A stretch of 64,000 nucleotides of DNA from Chionis minor (GCA_013398295.1 VZSF01003599.1:1030469-1094468), one strand, 5' to 3'. Shown: positions 12,201 through 27,200, counted from the first letter of the stretch. Notes: a model not told the origin generated them from the sequence alone. Translations and numbers: made by a program.

Positions 12201-15200
12201 CTTTTATTTTTTGCATTCAGTAGGAATTAATTTGTTAGCGCAAGAGTGAGTCGCTTGAATCTTCTGATTTATGAATCCCTGTTTTCATGAAATAATTAAT
12301 CATGTGTTCAAAGTACACAATCATAGTTATAAATCCTGACTTTTTTCTGAAAGAGTTCTCTAAAATGCTTTGTGAAAAAAACCAGCATACCATCAAACCC
12401 AAAATATTAACATGCATTAAAAAAAACAAGCCATGTTCTTCCCAGTACTTAAAATTGCTGCGTGCTGTGCAAGCTATCACAAATTAATCTAATACAGTCA
12501 GTCAACCTTAATAAAAGAAATCTAGTTCTGTTCTTCATGTCCAGTTAAGGATTTCCAAGTTATTTTTATTTCTTTTAACCATGTTAAATGAAAATAATAG
12601 AGTTAAGCTTGTAAATAAATTTGCTGGAGTTATTTGCCCAGCTTAGACAACATTTAATAAATCTAGCATGCCTTCATGTTAGACTATATTTTAGAATTTT
12701 ATGTTTATTAGTTTTCAGACAAAGGTTTCTGTCGGTGCATAACATCTGTCTGACTGTCTCAGTTTACGCGCGGGTTGCTTCCTCTGTTAACTGCAGCCCA
12801 AAAAGTTCCTTTCCTTCCCCACACTGGTCACTCCATACATAAAGGGACAGACAGTCGCTTGGCACATCAGAGCGCTCTTCCTCGCTTAGACTGTAAGTTG
12901 TCAAATCGGTCATTTGAATCGTGTTAGCCTTAGCAGAGTCATCTCAAAACAGTCAATCATGTTCAATTGATCTAGCTATAATTAGACTCTTCAGCCAGAG
13001 GGGTGTCAGGGGAGAAGAAATGGAACCTCCCCTTCTGATGGCAGCCCAAAACCACGCTGCACTGGAGCCGTCACGTAAAGCTTTAGAGTGGAGTAGTTGC
13101 TTCACACTCTGCTGTACTGTGCGCACGCTCCTCCAGCTGGGTATTCCACGTGTCACTCATCCATGAGGGGGTTTGTCTGAAGAGTCAGGTGTAACTACCA
13201 AGTTACAGATCTGTGGTATGGTTTTAAAGCTCAGCACATTCTTGCGTTTAAATATTTTAGTAAAAAATATGCTAAAATGTATTTATCTTTTCTGGGTATG
13301 TCAAACATATGCTGTAGTGCTAAAGTAGTGCCATATACCTCTGTGTCTGTTCCTTTCTAGGTCGATCCACTTTTTGCAAGTGAAATTAAGGAAAAACTTA
13401 AAAGGTAAGAAGTTAATGTTAAGCGTTTTATCTGCTCCAAGTGAAAGCAGTTGGCTGACCAGCTTTTTAAATCATGTGTGATTTGCTCTTTTGTACATGC
13501 AAATGCATATACATGCACAACCTCTGTATGGCTAACAAATGTGTGCTGATTGTTTGGCATGTAACGTCCTCAGACTAGTATTCTACACATTTTGAGGTTT
13601 AGAATAACCAGTAGATCTTTTCATGTTAAATCACATCTGATTTTTTGTTATTTATATTTATTATTATTTGGGGTTTTTTCATTCTTTTTTTCATCCTGGC
13701 TTTGCATGCTTGCTCTTGATGGGTAAATGAGTAGATGGACAGGATAACCCTGAATAGCTTTTTTTCTGTCCCTGGTTTATATGCTTCCTGATTGTAGGAT
13801 GTAAATGTTAGAGAAATGAGATTTTTTTGTGTGTGTCTGCAGAACATGGAATTGTCTGACTTGAACAAAACAACCATATTATCTCCGACTGATAATAACT
13901 GATAGTAAAATCTGCATAAAATACGTGTTTTGCAGTTCCATTTTTTGAGCAAGAGATATTTTTTTGTTTGTTTTCTGTCAGGTTATTCATGGGAAACATG
14001 ACTCCTGTAATCAGGCATTTATGCTCCATTTGATGTTACTGCAGAACCAGAAAAGCGGTGTTTAACAAAGTCTAGTTGACAGCGAGCTGGTCTTGATGTC
14101 ACATACGCTTGTGTTTGCATCTGGTTTAGTGATCTCATGTCCAGGTTAAAGAGGCAGGAGCAGGTTCATCAAGCGGAGGAGATGCTGGCTTTTCAAAAAT
14201 GATCACCAGTTTTAAAGATCTCATTCACTTCATCTGAGACTGGACACCTAGTTACCCTATTTTTGCACCCTTCACCCTTGATTCGATTGACCTTCGTTAA
14301 TCTGAGTAAGATGACGGCAGTAGAAATGTAACCGTTCAGAATAGAAGAGTGCTTAAAATAAAAGGGGAAGCAGAAGAGATCTTTCAGAACCACGTTCCAT
14401 CCCCAAAAGCCAGCATCTCCTGCTGTTGACCGTTCTGATAATCGCTCTGCATTTCCCTAAGTAATTAAACTGTGTGTTTTTCGTAAATCTCTGCATACAT
14501 CTTCCCTGTCTTACACAAATTCTTTAAGGGAAAATTGCACCACTACCCATTGAACTCAGCTCCTTCATTTATGAGACTGATTGTTGTTAACGGAGCATGG
14601 TGTTAAGCGATTGACTGTAAAACATCAGAACAACAGATAAAGAAGTAGCAGATATAGCAATGTATACTGTATTGAGTTTATAACCGCATTTATGGAGAGG
14701 AGAACACGGTAAAGTGGCTTGCCCATGGGCAAGCGGTGGTTAGCACCAGAACCGTGCCTGAATTGCTCTGACCACCTTCCGTCATTGCTCCAAATTTTAG
14801 GAAGAGCTGTCACAGCGCGTTCTTAGGAGGTGTCCTATTTGTGTGCCTTTTATTTCTAGGACACCTGGAGTACATTTATTACAGGAGGTGCCACAAGATG
14901 ATCTTCATGCTGCTATGAAAAGGTGCTTTGCTGTGGTAAACAGCTCCATTTCAGAGGGAATGTCTGCTGCAATTTTGGAGGTAATTGCATCTTAGTGGTA
15001 AGGTTCTTCGGTGAGGTTACAGTGAATCTGAAATTGCTTTTATCACTGGAAATGTGTGTCGACATTTTATGTCCGTATTTCAAAGCTAGTGAAGACAAAA
15101 CTAAAATATTTCTTTTTGCAAGTGTTAGTAATTAAGGTTTTCTTCCCTTGAACTGACAGGTTTTTATGCTTTGCCTATTTATTTTTTAAAGGGCAGAATG

Positions 15201-18200
15201 TAATTTTATCAATCTTGTTAAATTAACAATACAGACCTGAGATACAAGAATCGTTCTGATTTAGTGGGGTTGCCACTATTCTTGATTCAACATCCACTTC
15301 CCTATAATGTTGCTAAAATAGACTTTCATTTATTTTTACATCCTTTCAAAAAGCAATCTAAGAGCTGTATTTGATTATTTAATTCTGAAATTATTAATGA
15401 ATGAATGACACACTTGGATAATTTTTTTGCCATCAGTATTGAAAATGAATAACTAGGTTTATTTCATACCTGTCAAAGTAGGGCGCTGCTTAGTATCAAA
15501 TGCTTTCTAGGAAAAAAAAGTAAATGTACTCGAAAGGTAAGTTCTTTGGGCAGGCACCTTTTACTGTTCCATTTTTTTTGGCAACTGCTGAATGTTGGTT
15601 TATGATGATATCAGAAGATCACAGAAACTGTTACATGATTTGTATTAATGAATCTCCTATTTCTGTTTCTAATGAGTAATCACATGTTGCATTTCCAGCA
15701 TGCTTTTCTTCCAAACAGCTGAAAGTCCTTCATAAGTAAGAACTGAGCATTGTAAGAATTATGAAAGTTGGGTGATGCTAAGATAGCAAATGTGTGTTTC
15801 CTTTCTAAAATGCCAGTGCTCAGAGGTGAAAGCAGATGCTGGTTCACAGCAACAATACTCTATAAACAACAGTTACTACAGACTGTGACATTTCCAAAGT
15901 TATCAGTGTGGCAGGCAGACAAATTTTGTATGTTTGGTAGTTGAGATGAAACGGAGTGTACCAACGCATTACACAGCCACAATTAAGTCAGTGACTCAGA
16001 GAAGTAAAAGTTAAGTAACTGTCAGCTCCTCCTCACCAGCTACATGTTCCCTCCAGGACTATTCGCTTAACAGTTTGACCAAAAATCAATGTGATTTATT
16101 TCCTTAGTGTCAGTGAGTTAGGGGGAAAAAAAAGGAGGGGGGGGGAAAGCAAACCAGAAAGACTGCTAAGAGACACAGTGTCTGCAACAGAAGTGCTAGT
16201 GTGCGGGATACAAATTGTTATGCAAACTCAAGACTGATGGGACAATTGATACAGTTTTCCCCAAAATTATCCCATCAGATTTGCAGTTAAAAGTCACTTT
16301 TCCTTAGCTTTTATCAGGAGAGGGAGCAATCTTGTAAGTTTAGTATATTAATAAACATGTGGTAACTCAAAGCAAAAAGATAATGCTAGTTTACTTCACA
16401 GGTGGTGTTGAGCCTGCTTCAGGAATTACAGATTTGTTTCTCTCCCCTTTTAAAGTTGCAATTCTGACAAGTTTTGAATCTGATAACTATAAGACTAAAT
16501 CGACAAGGAAAGTTGGGGGGTTTTTTGAGCTCTTCTCTGTGTGGCTGAGGTATTCCGTTATCCTACAGGGCTATTAAATACCACCTGTAGGGGAAAGCTG
16601 TCCCTTTAAGTTTCCACTACATAGTTATGTTGAGTAATTTATTCCCAATTCATACCCAGACCTGTCAAAAAAGACCAAAAAACCCCCAAACCTCTTCCAA
16701 TGACTGTTTTTCTCACTGAAAATCACTACACAAACAGAATAGTAAATACTTCCTGTTGTATTTGTCTTCTTTCTGTAAGAATTAAAAGACTGTTCTGGCA
16801 AAAGAGCATTCTATGCAGGGTGTCTTTATATACCTGCAGAGTTAGCTTCCTCCATTTTGATGTTTTTCTTACATCAGAAAAAAGTATATATTAGGAGGAA
16901 TCATCAAGAAGTATTCATTTTAATTTTTCATGCTGAATTTATTTCTCTATATATGTATTTTTATATATGTATAGTAGATTAGGTAGTATTACTTTTTTAT
17001 CTTACATGTAGCTAGCTGTGCATAGCTTGTCTTAGGATAGTCTTATGACTGATACATTGAATTCTACTGAAGACACTTCTAAAACAAAGTTAATCAACGC
17101 TTAATCTACCTTTAATACTTAATCTGTCTTAATCTGAGTTTGACAGCTAAACAGGCTAAAATAAACTGGCAAATGACCATAGTGGAAAAACTAAATTCTC
17201 TCTTCTAAGTGTAAGAGTGACCTCTGATAGACTGTTAGCTATTTCCTTGTACATGATAACTTTTTCATAAAAAGAAGAGGAAAAGATCCTGTTCTCTTTT
17301 CTTCTGTTATTACATTGGTGGAATAATTTCAAACCTACTAGTCAGCCTTGGTTTGTGCTCATGTATGTGTTGAAAATAAAATGCAGTATTCCGAAGTGGA
17401 GTATTTCCTCCTGGAACCCTCACTTCCTACCTTGCTTTTCTACCAGAAATTACCAGTACTGGGAGCGAGTCAGCAGATGAGAAAACACATGAGCTTTTGA
17501 GCGGTCAGAGTTCACATTTTAGCACTACCCGTTTGATTTTACACTGGTACAGCAGGATGCAGGCAGCTAGCTGAAATACCTCCCGTAGTTTCTCCGGTAA
17601 GACGCTTCTGCTGTGCTGCTGCTGCCTCTTGAGCTGCTCCGTCGGGGACGGTGCCGGTGTGGAGGTGCCCTCGGCATCCTGAGGCTGCGCTCGCCCAGTC
17701 CCAGTCCCACACTGGGCTCAGAGGTGTGGGGCTATCAGTGAGTGAGGTGGTAGCACTGTAAAAAGGTGACGTATTCTTGTTTGGAAATTGTGGTCTCCTG
17801 GGGGGGAGATTCTCTTCGCAGGGAGAGAAAAAATAACCTATAACCATAGGTGTGACCTGCTTTTAACCAGCCTCGGTCCTATACTGGCCTTCTTGTTGAT
17901 TAGTGGAGGAAGGACAGCCTAATCTCTGAACTGGCAGCTCATAACTTGGAGTTTGTCATGGAAGTCATATAACAGTGATAAAAAAACCGGCACGCTTTCA
18001 GAAGCCTGAGCTTGCTAGTTCAGGTGTGGACTTGGTTACAAGCAAATGAGTTACTAATTACAGGTGCAAACTGAAAATCTGCATTACAGGAAGGAAAGTC
18101 GAACAGACATTGCACAGGAGTTGTGAGACAACAGCTCCGGTCCCAGCTGAGTCAGGATTTTCTACAAGCAGAATTAGGTCTTTAGTTAGCTCTTGAGAAA

Positions 18201-21200
18201 CTACCTTGAAGCTTGCCCTTTTTAGTACCTTACACCTGTTTGAATCCTTCTTCTAAAGCTTATAGGGCTTTGGTATTTCATGGCTGTTTACTAGGCAGTT
18301 GTACAGTGGGATTTGATGACATGGTTATAAAATATCCTACTGAAAAAATCTCTGTCTCAGAAGAAGTGTCAATGTGATAAAGTCAAGTCCTTGCTTGAGA
18401 TGGCCAGCAGTAGGAAGGGCCATCTGTTAAGATCTTGTTAAATTAATAAGGCAGAAAACTATGTATAAAAGTCTTTTGGTCCTAGGTAGAGAAAACATCT
18501 TGCTTGAATTTGGAAATGCGATTTTCATTCTCTTGAAAGTTCAAAATTTAACAAAGTCATGAATCTGTAAACAGTGTTTTAGTTTGAGATAAATATATAA
18601 TAGATAAATGAGATAAATATATAATCATGTCTGTTTCAACCTGCCTTAAGGTATGAAAGAGCTAGAAACCATCGCTAATGATTTTGTCGTCTAGTACTGA
18701 TATCTCAGAGATTTTGCCGTAACTGATCTATTTTCTGTTTGAGATTTGAAAAAGAGAAAACAAGCATTATAGCAAGCATTTAAAATGTATCTCTTCCTCA
18801 GAAAGCTCGGGAGTTCTTCATCTTCCTGGGCGTGTGATGGTGAAACAGGCAACACTACTGGAAAATTTTGTTTGTTCTCTATATAGTTGGGAAGAAAAAG
18901 GTTTTGATTGCAGCACCATTTCATCAGAGTACTTTTTCTGTGCTCTCAAGAGTATTCCAACTGTTCTGAAAATCATTAGATTGTTATGCTTTCACAAAAA
19001 AAACCAAAGCCGATTAAAAAAACCAGTCATCATAGAAAAGAGAGATGGCCAGACTCTCTTCTGCTGTAGGACAAAATCCAGTCTTAGATAATACATGAGG
19101 TACAGGCCTAGTAGTTTGCAATATAAGCCATAGCAAACTATAAAAATTGGGGGAAAATAAAAAAAAAAGGGATGTTGTAGAGCAGTAAAATTGAAGAGGG
19201 GCCAACAAAAAGATGCATAGGCTAGGAGGAAGAAAAGGAGGGACAATTGAGAAGACAAAATAGTAAATAAAACCTGTATTTACTCTATAGGCACGATGCT
19301 GCTGGGTAGAAATGCTTAGTGTGTAACATGCTTCCAAAGCTGGAATTTACACCCTGCATCCTTCTGAAATAGCTTTAAAACACATTCGCAGTCAGAGTAA
19401 TGTAACAAAACAGATGGCCAATGGACTAAAATGTTATTTTATACTATTATTTGTGGAACCTAGGTCAGTAAATTATACATATTTTCAACAATGCAAATGA
19501 TTCTTTTTACTGCTTAAAAATAGACCAAGTATCTAAATTAAATTCTAAGCCACTTCATGCAGTAATTATTTACAGCCCAATCCATTTGTTTAAGGCTAGC
19601 TGGTATAAAGCCGGCCCCTCATCTTATGTATTTGGCCATCTGTTCTGTCTTTCAGTAGCTATAATTCATTGGTACCTGTGTGGTTTGGGACCTGAAAGTT
19701 TTCTTACGTAGCAGTCACTGCCCTCCAACTCTGAGACAGAACAAATGTTGCTCCCTTCGTTCATTAGAAATGACAGAAAATGAAATATAAACTTAGTGAT
19801 CAACTTCAACGAGTCATCAACTATGTAGCATTCAGAAACAGAAGTGAATGAACGTATCTTGTGACAGATTTATTTTTTTTTAAAATGTGCACTACGGTCC
19901 AACGCAAACTGGAGTCAGCAATACTCTGCCAGCCTGTGCAACCACACCGTTAGGTCCAGTCCAGCACGGAACTGGCGCAGGGCACTCAGCACATATTTGA
20001 TGATCACCATCAATGTGCAGCCCAACGGCACAGTGTCTGCTCGAATCCAAACTCCTCGCTGTCTTGCAGGTGATTTTTTGTGAGGATAGTGCCACATCCA
20101 GCTGTACTGAGGTGGTCGTGCTGTGTTTTGTGTGATTTCTTCTGTGATTCTTTCTTTCTTTTTTTTTTTTTAGTGGTGTTCTTTCCCTTGCACGGACAAT
20201 CACATGTTTGGAAAGAAGCCAGACCTGAAATAGTCTTATGGATTTGTTTTTTAAAAGGAGGAATAGAGAGAGGTGAGGAGAGGGCCTTAGGCAGGTGACA
20301 GGGAACGCTCACGCACTTCACTGCCACTATCAAGCTCTTGATTTTCAGTTCAGGAAGTCAAGTAAAATATCTTCATTCCCTGTTCATTGAACATGCTTGA
20401 ATGAGATCAACAGCCAGCACGCTGAACACAAGGGCATTTAAGCCTGTCAATAGGACGGGCTGAAAAAGAGCTGATTCAGAAATTCTGTCGCTCTTTGAGA
20501 TGTTGATGCTTCGGTGGGAACCCGGTGTTAAGTCTGTAGTTGGGTAATTGGAGCCAAAAGGAACTTCCTCCACATGCTGACTCAAAACCTGCCAGGCAGA
20601 GTGTGGCACTGGAGTCTCTCGTTTCCTGGGTGAACTTTGAAGGTCTATGAACTTTGCTGTAGTGATAAGTAGATGCTGTCATTGTGGGGTTTTGTAAATC
20701 TACCTTTGGAAAACAGATTTTTTGTTTGTTTGTTTAACAGTAAAGTTAGAGCAAATAAAAAAATAATTTGTGGATGACCAAAAACTGTATTTGCTTTCAC
20801 CAAAATGACTTCTTTTTGTTTTTAAAAAGCTGTATCTCAGCAACTTAGACACATAGATAAATTCAGAAAGCTGGTCTGTAGTTTTGTATTTCCCATTTAT
20901 TTATTCTGGTTTGTGTTCATTAATCTATTTGTCTGAATTACCTCCAGCTGACACAGTAGTTTCTGATAAAAAGTGTACAGCAGGTTATTTCATTAAGGAT
21001 TACTATGATTTTTTTAGAGCTAACTACTGCAAAGCAGATGTTTGTGTCAGAAGGACTGTAGAATTTCTGTGTCCAAAGGAAATTCATCTGCAATGGTGAT
21101 TTAAATAGTGTTTCTCTTAGATATTTTAAGCTATTAAGGCATGTTGCTAAATCACAGCAGTCCCTCGCTGTTCAAAGCGTAATTGGTTCTGTGCATTATC

Positions 21201-24200
21201 AGCCAGGGTATTTTTCTCTTCAGTTTTGTCCAAACTCTAAAAAAGCATGGTTTTCTCCTTGGAGTTTTGTTTTCCTGCTATGTACACTGAAGCAAAATTG
21301 CTCCCCATCTGGGAGTGTAATGACAATAATTAAAAATGCATTCACTCTGAAGTGACAGGGAGTCACTATGAAGCATAGTGATGTGAAACATGAAGATTTG
21401 GGGGAGAGAATTTCTTTCTCTTGTTTGACACTGATAATTGTACAATATGAGTTCTTCTGGTTTTACAGTCAGTGCATCTCAAGACTTCCAAATTCATCGA
21501 TAGTAATTAAAGTTTCAGATCAGGATATGCATGACTAGCAGAGCTGAGCGGCCACGGTTTGCACACTAGTTACTTCAAAAATCTAAGCTGTATTTTTAAA
21601 GGTTGCCAGGTTTTAGGTCTCTTGGAAATGATTTACTAGCTTTGAATGGATGCTGTACTCTGCTCCTGATTCTGCAGGCAACCTGTAATGCTACCACGTC
21701 AAGGCACCACACTGCCTCTCCTTTTTTTTGTGTATATACAGGCATGCACACATACATATGCATATAAATAAATGAAGAAATACATCAACCATCCAGCCCA
21801 CAATTTCTGTGGAATCAGATTCTACTCCTTCAGATGTATTCTTTGGTCTCTGAGGAGTCCCATACCGATAGGTTTGTAGATAATGTTTTGAAAGCATGAC
21901 CCTTTCTCTCCCCGCCTTGGTATAGTTCAGTCACTCCATGCTTCCCTGAAGTTCCTCAACGCTCAAAGTCCAGGGCAGGCTATCGTAACAGAAAAACTCA
22001 TTCTAGAGTCCTACAGGACCCACAGAATCAGAACCAAGTGGTTTCCACAGTCACATGCACCATCACTGAACTGCCCACATCTCTCCCGTTCTGCGCATGT
22101 TGCAGAAAATCTGAGAAAAGGGAGTTGTAATGGAACAATAGAGCAGATACTTTGTTGGGGAGATCTGGCTATTTGTGCTGTGAACTAATCTTCTCATCTA
22201 TGCGCCGTAACAGTAGGGGTTTCCCTGCCAACCCTTGATCTGAACCTTAATTTTATCCTCTTAAAGCCTGCCATATGTCAGGAGCTTCCAATGGGAAACA
22301 AACATGTACTTTGAGGTGGAAAAGCATAAAGGATGAAAACAGCTATCCATTGACTTTCTGGGTTGATTGCTTCTGATAATATGTTCAAAGTTACAAGACT
22401 ACCAAAACTATAAACAAAACATTTCAGAGACGTTCTATACAGGAGATCACCTTAGACATGGTATTTTTCAACTAAAAAGTTGGAGAAATGGGGAAGAACT
22501 TCAGTTTGTTGTTTCTGCTTTTCATTTAAAAATCGTCTTCATTAACATCTCAAAACCCAGGAATCCTAGTAAATTATTGTTTCCTTTCTCTATATACCTC
22601 TAGGCGATGGATTTAGATATTCCAGTGCTGGCAAGGAACATTCCTGGGAACGCAGCAATAATAAAACATAAGGAAACAGGACTGCTGTTTTCAGATCCCC
22701 AGGTAAGAAAACAACAAATCCTTAGACCATTCCCATCCAAAGGTTAGGTTCATTTTCCGTTACATGCTTGTGTCTGTCTGGAAACTTGGCTTTTCCTCTC
22801 CGCAGTTTTTTTCAGATTCTCCTAAAAACCAGGGTGCCTTTCTTGGAGCTCTGCTGTTGTCTCATTCATTTTGCAGTTCACTAAACTTTTACTAGGTGTC
22901 AGCCTTGCTGAATGTTTGTCTGGCCTGGGAGGCTTTAGAGCCTGTCAGCGGAGTGGGGCTCCCTTCTCATCAACTTCTTGCACTCCAGGTTTGAAGGTTC
23001 CATGAGCCAAGCCTGGAAGAAATGCTGTGTATGTGTCGTATTTCCCTTCAAGTACTGACTGGAATATGAACTCGTATTAGGCAAGCAGTAGCTAACCGAA
23101 AGAGAACTACGAGACTGAAGTTTTAGATAATGTGTTATCTATAATTTCTAGCAGTAAGTGTTAATATAAAGCATTATTAGGTCCAAGATACTGCTCAGTC
23201 AGGAAAATAATTAATGACTAAAATTAAGTAAAGTGTTAGAAAGGAATTTCTGTGAAGATAAGTAGGAGTGGGGAGAGAGGGAACACTACCCATATTTAAA
23301 TGCTGGAAATTTTCATTCCAGTGTATTTTTCTGCATTTTATAGCTTTGCTGTTACGTATTCGTATATGTTGTGGAAAATGATTTTCAGACACAGATTCCC
23401 TTAGTGGTTTTATCCAACTCAGGGATAAACCCCCCTTACTAGAGCAGTCCATTTGATAATTTTGCAAAGTAGAAAATGTATCATATTAATTTACTTTGAG
23501 TAGTGTGTGATTAGTACATCCTATTAAGCTGTGTTTCAGGAAGGTGAATTCTCTCTGTTTTGGAGGCTTTTTTAATAGAAAAATTCTTGCAGCTTATTGT
23601 TTGGGGTTTGTTTTTCTGGCATATTCAGTTTCCAATGGCTTCTTCAAAAAAAATTGCTAACTTCCGGAATTTATTTTGTTGTGGAAGGATTCCCTCTTCT
23701 TGCAATATTCTTTAGAAATGGGGTACTTCCAGGGTAGTGGAGGCTGAGATATAAAGCTATTTATAAAATTATTTCTGCATGTATTCCCTGCAAAAAGACC
23801 ATTGACTTCCATGTGCTTGTTCAAAACTTCAAGGATATTATGATCACATTGAAGATGCAGACTGATGGCTCTCCTGATATTAATTCTGATATGTTCTGTT
23901 GTTTCCCTCAACATACTGGCTACGTTTGGATTGGAATTCAGATACATTATTCATACCAGACCCAATTAGCTTCATCATACATCCGTGGAAGAAACCTCAT
24001 CTGTGATCTCCAAGCATCCTACATTCCAAGTGTTTATTTGGAATTCAAGATCAATTAAAAATAAGCTATATATTTCCTCACTTAGAGGAAAGTTCAATTT
24101 TAAGCACAGAAGTAGTGCCAGCGACATCAGTGACTGTACAGATGGTTAAGGGTTTTCTTTTATATCAGAACTAGTCACAGGCTGTGACTATGTCTAGAAC

Positions 24201-27200
24201 ACTATAACCTTGGTTTATATATAATCCTCCTGCTTGAGCTTCCTTCTCTGCAACATGCTGCGCCAAAGATCAGAATCCCCCCCCTATTCTGCTGCTGCTT
24301 GTTGACCCCTTTTTTGCTGTTATTCTCTCTCAGTAGTCCACAGAATTTTTTAAGTGAAGATGTTAACTTGCATTACCATGTTAACTATCATACTCCTAGG
24401 TGGTATTTGTACTGGAGTCAGTTAGCCTGTCTTAGAAAGGAGAGTAACATCCCTGCTTTCTCTGTAAACCAGCAATTGCATCTCATTTAATAAAAGCCCT
24501 TCTGTACTTTCACTGGTGTCAAACTAACAAAACTTGCAGATGGGTCCGGGAAATATTTGTTTGCAGGAAAATTGTTGAGTTGTTGAAAAACTTCTTGCAG
24601 AGGTGAGCTCAGGATGCCAATCATGACCACCCATGATTTCAAAGATAAAGTAACCATTTACTCTTGTTCCTCATCTCCCCAAGCCACTATACACAGTCTA
24701 TCAGAGCTTGAGAGTTATATTAGACCAAAGAAATGCAATTCAGTTAGAACGCATACAGTTTGGGGTATTCCTCCTATTTTTATTGTTGGAGGAAGGAACA
24801 GTCTGCCCATGGCACTTTGAATACTGCCTTCGAAGATTCAGTCCGACAACAGAGATGGGAAAATATATGTTCTGGTAGGAAGTTTTCTAGTTTTTTGTTA
24901 CTCTGATTACTTTGACATCTTAAGTATCTGGTAAACTGTTTTCTGCTGTAACCTCAATTGCATCAGGTTAGTTAGGGAAAATGCTTGTAATCATCCCAAG
25001 AGATTAGTATTGCGTTCAGGAGCTTGGGGAAGTCTGTCTCTGTCTTGAAGAATCTGAGCCACCAATGATTTTTAAGAAAATTTTGAAGAAAGTTTTACTG
25101 CTAAGTTTAGTCTATCCTATCTGCTTGTGATGATACAGACTGTATCAGAGGTCAAGAGTAGAAAGCATTGCTTATTTTCCAGTTGTTACTGATCTAGGAA
25201 AGGAAAGCTTTACAATATGGTTCGCTTAGGTATGAGCAATTGTGTCTGGTCGGTGGACTATCTTATCTTTTGAAAGCTAAATTAGAGGGTTATAAATTGA
25301 CTATTACACAATGAGAATCGTTTTAAATTGTGAATGCTGTTGGTTTTCTTTTATTCTTGCTGAAAGAGAGCTTTTGTAGCTTCTCCAGGAAAGCAGGAAA
25401 TTCTGTGTGCAACTGCAGTCATCATTAACCGTTTGCACATGGGCTGAGGCTATGGAAGTAGAGAAGGTCTTGCCAATCACTGAAGACAGTAGTCAGATGG
25501 AAACAGTTAATGTAAAAGTGAAAGCTATGAAATGTTTTGTCCTTGAGACTACATCCTCTGTGCACATCACTTTTAAATCATGGTTTGATCCTGCCACTGC
25601 TTGAATTTGCAAGTTTATGGAATATTTGACACTGAGTTAATGGGACCTGAAAGAAAAAAAAATTATAAGTGAGAGAGAAGAATAGCCAGCGGCTTTTGGG
25701 CAATAACTAACGCAAAACCATGTTAAAAGGGAAGACACAAAGAGTTATTCAGCATCCTAAGTTTCAAAATTACATGTTCAGCATCTGTAAAAGCTCACAG
25801 AGGAGCTAAATAAATGGAAGGAGGTAAATAAACTTCAAAGCCAATAAGAAAGGGGCCAAGCATAAAAAGAATTGGAGAGCGAGCGGGACCTGGAAAGACT
25901 ATTGTTAGCAGAGACAACTCCAGAAGTGGCCAGAGGGAAGGGCGGCGCAGCTGGGCGCAGGCAGCGATCCGTTGGAGATACGTACGTTGAAGGTGCATAC
26001 ATTGGTCTCCTCTGCCAAACGTTGGTCAATGCCATTTCTACCAAGGCTTCAAGCCAGCACATAGCCAAAGTTTTCAGACCTTTGAACCTTCACACTGAAT
26101 AGACTAATCTGCAACTTTTGGCAGTGCCAGCGATGGCTGTTTATACTCCCCTAGAAATACTGGCCCGTTGCCCTGTGAAGTACGCAGATGCGCCAGCTAA
26201 CTTCTGAGCTTTGCCTGCCACTAGGTAGATCTGTTGCCATTCTAAATATACATCTGTCATTTGCCTTCTCTGGGGTGATTCCCTGTTGTTTAAGAAGCAT
26301 GTACTTTTATCCGCTGAAGCTGATATGAAATGGTTTAATTGCAGACTTACTTTCATTATATAAATAATACATTAACCATGCATCTTGTTTTCATTATGTG
26401 TGAGCTGTGACACTGGTGTAGTTCTTAGGGTGATTGAAGGAATATTCATTCTTTTTACACAGTGCACTCATTTTCTAGCTGTATCTCACAGATACCTGTA
26501 TTTCTGGGTCTCTGAAAAATGTGATACAGAATTTCATTTAGGTTCTATATAGAGAAGCTGATGTTTTCTTTAGAGACGATTGGTCAATTTACCTGGAGAA
26601 AAAGGTATTATGTATGTTGCTGTTCAAAAATGCCTGTGTATGAAGTGAAGTACTGCTCAGAGAAAGGGCATGTGTAGTATCAGTTCTGAATGTACATAAG
26701 ATGATCTTCTCTCCTGTTTTTTCTGTGTTGTGGCTAACTACCGAGGTTCAGCTTTTACACTGTGTTTTTCTGTCACATGTATAGTAATTATACACATTCC
26801 TGTATGTGAATAGAAGGCTTATTAGAAATATGGATGTACCCGAAGTAGTAAGTTAGCATCTCCTTCATTTTGGCTGCTGAAGTGCGCACCCTTATGTTTG
26901 ATAATTGAGAAGTAATTTGTGAATTTTGCCCCTGTTTCACCAAAAGTGAAGCTTTCTTCACATCTACAACAAAATATGAGAGTGCACAAATATTTGTGCG
27001 GATATCACTTGCACAAATACTTACAGCGTAACAGCTGATAAAGAGACATGTTACCACACCATAAGTAGTTTGTATATCATAGGCTTCTAGAAAAGAAAAA
27101 TTAAATGCTCAGTTTTCTGAAAGAGCTCTGAGTTCTGAATGTCTGCATTGTGCAAGCCTGTGCTTCAGACTTCCCACAAAACTACAACTGAAATGCGAGT

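Larger units (their letters stand above)
14981..22603 (+). other. GLT1D1: GLT1D1 intron, 7.6 kb
   Basis: AT-rich intron, GTAATT donor to CTATATACCTCTAG acceptor. It contains a homopurine tract (16121-16148), a short tandem duplication (18585-18625) and a T-rich tract around 20160. No exon, RNA gene or recent transposon was recognised. Confidence 0.75.

Noticed and set aside
25640..26110. Possible solo LTR
   Set aside because: No TG...CA ends, target-site duplication or second copy could be identified; kept only as a low-interest compositional oddity.
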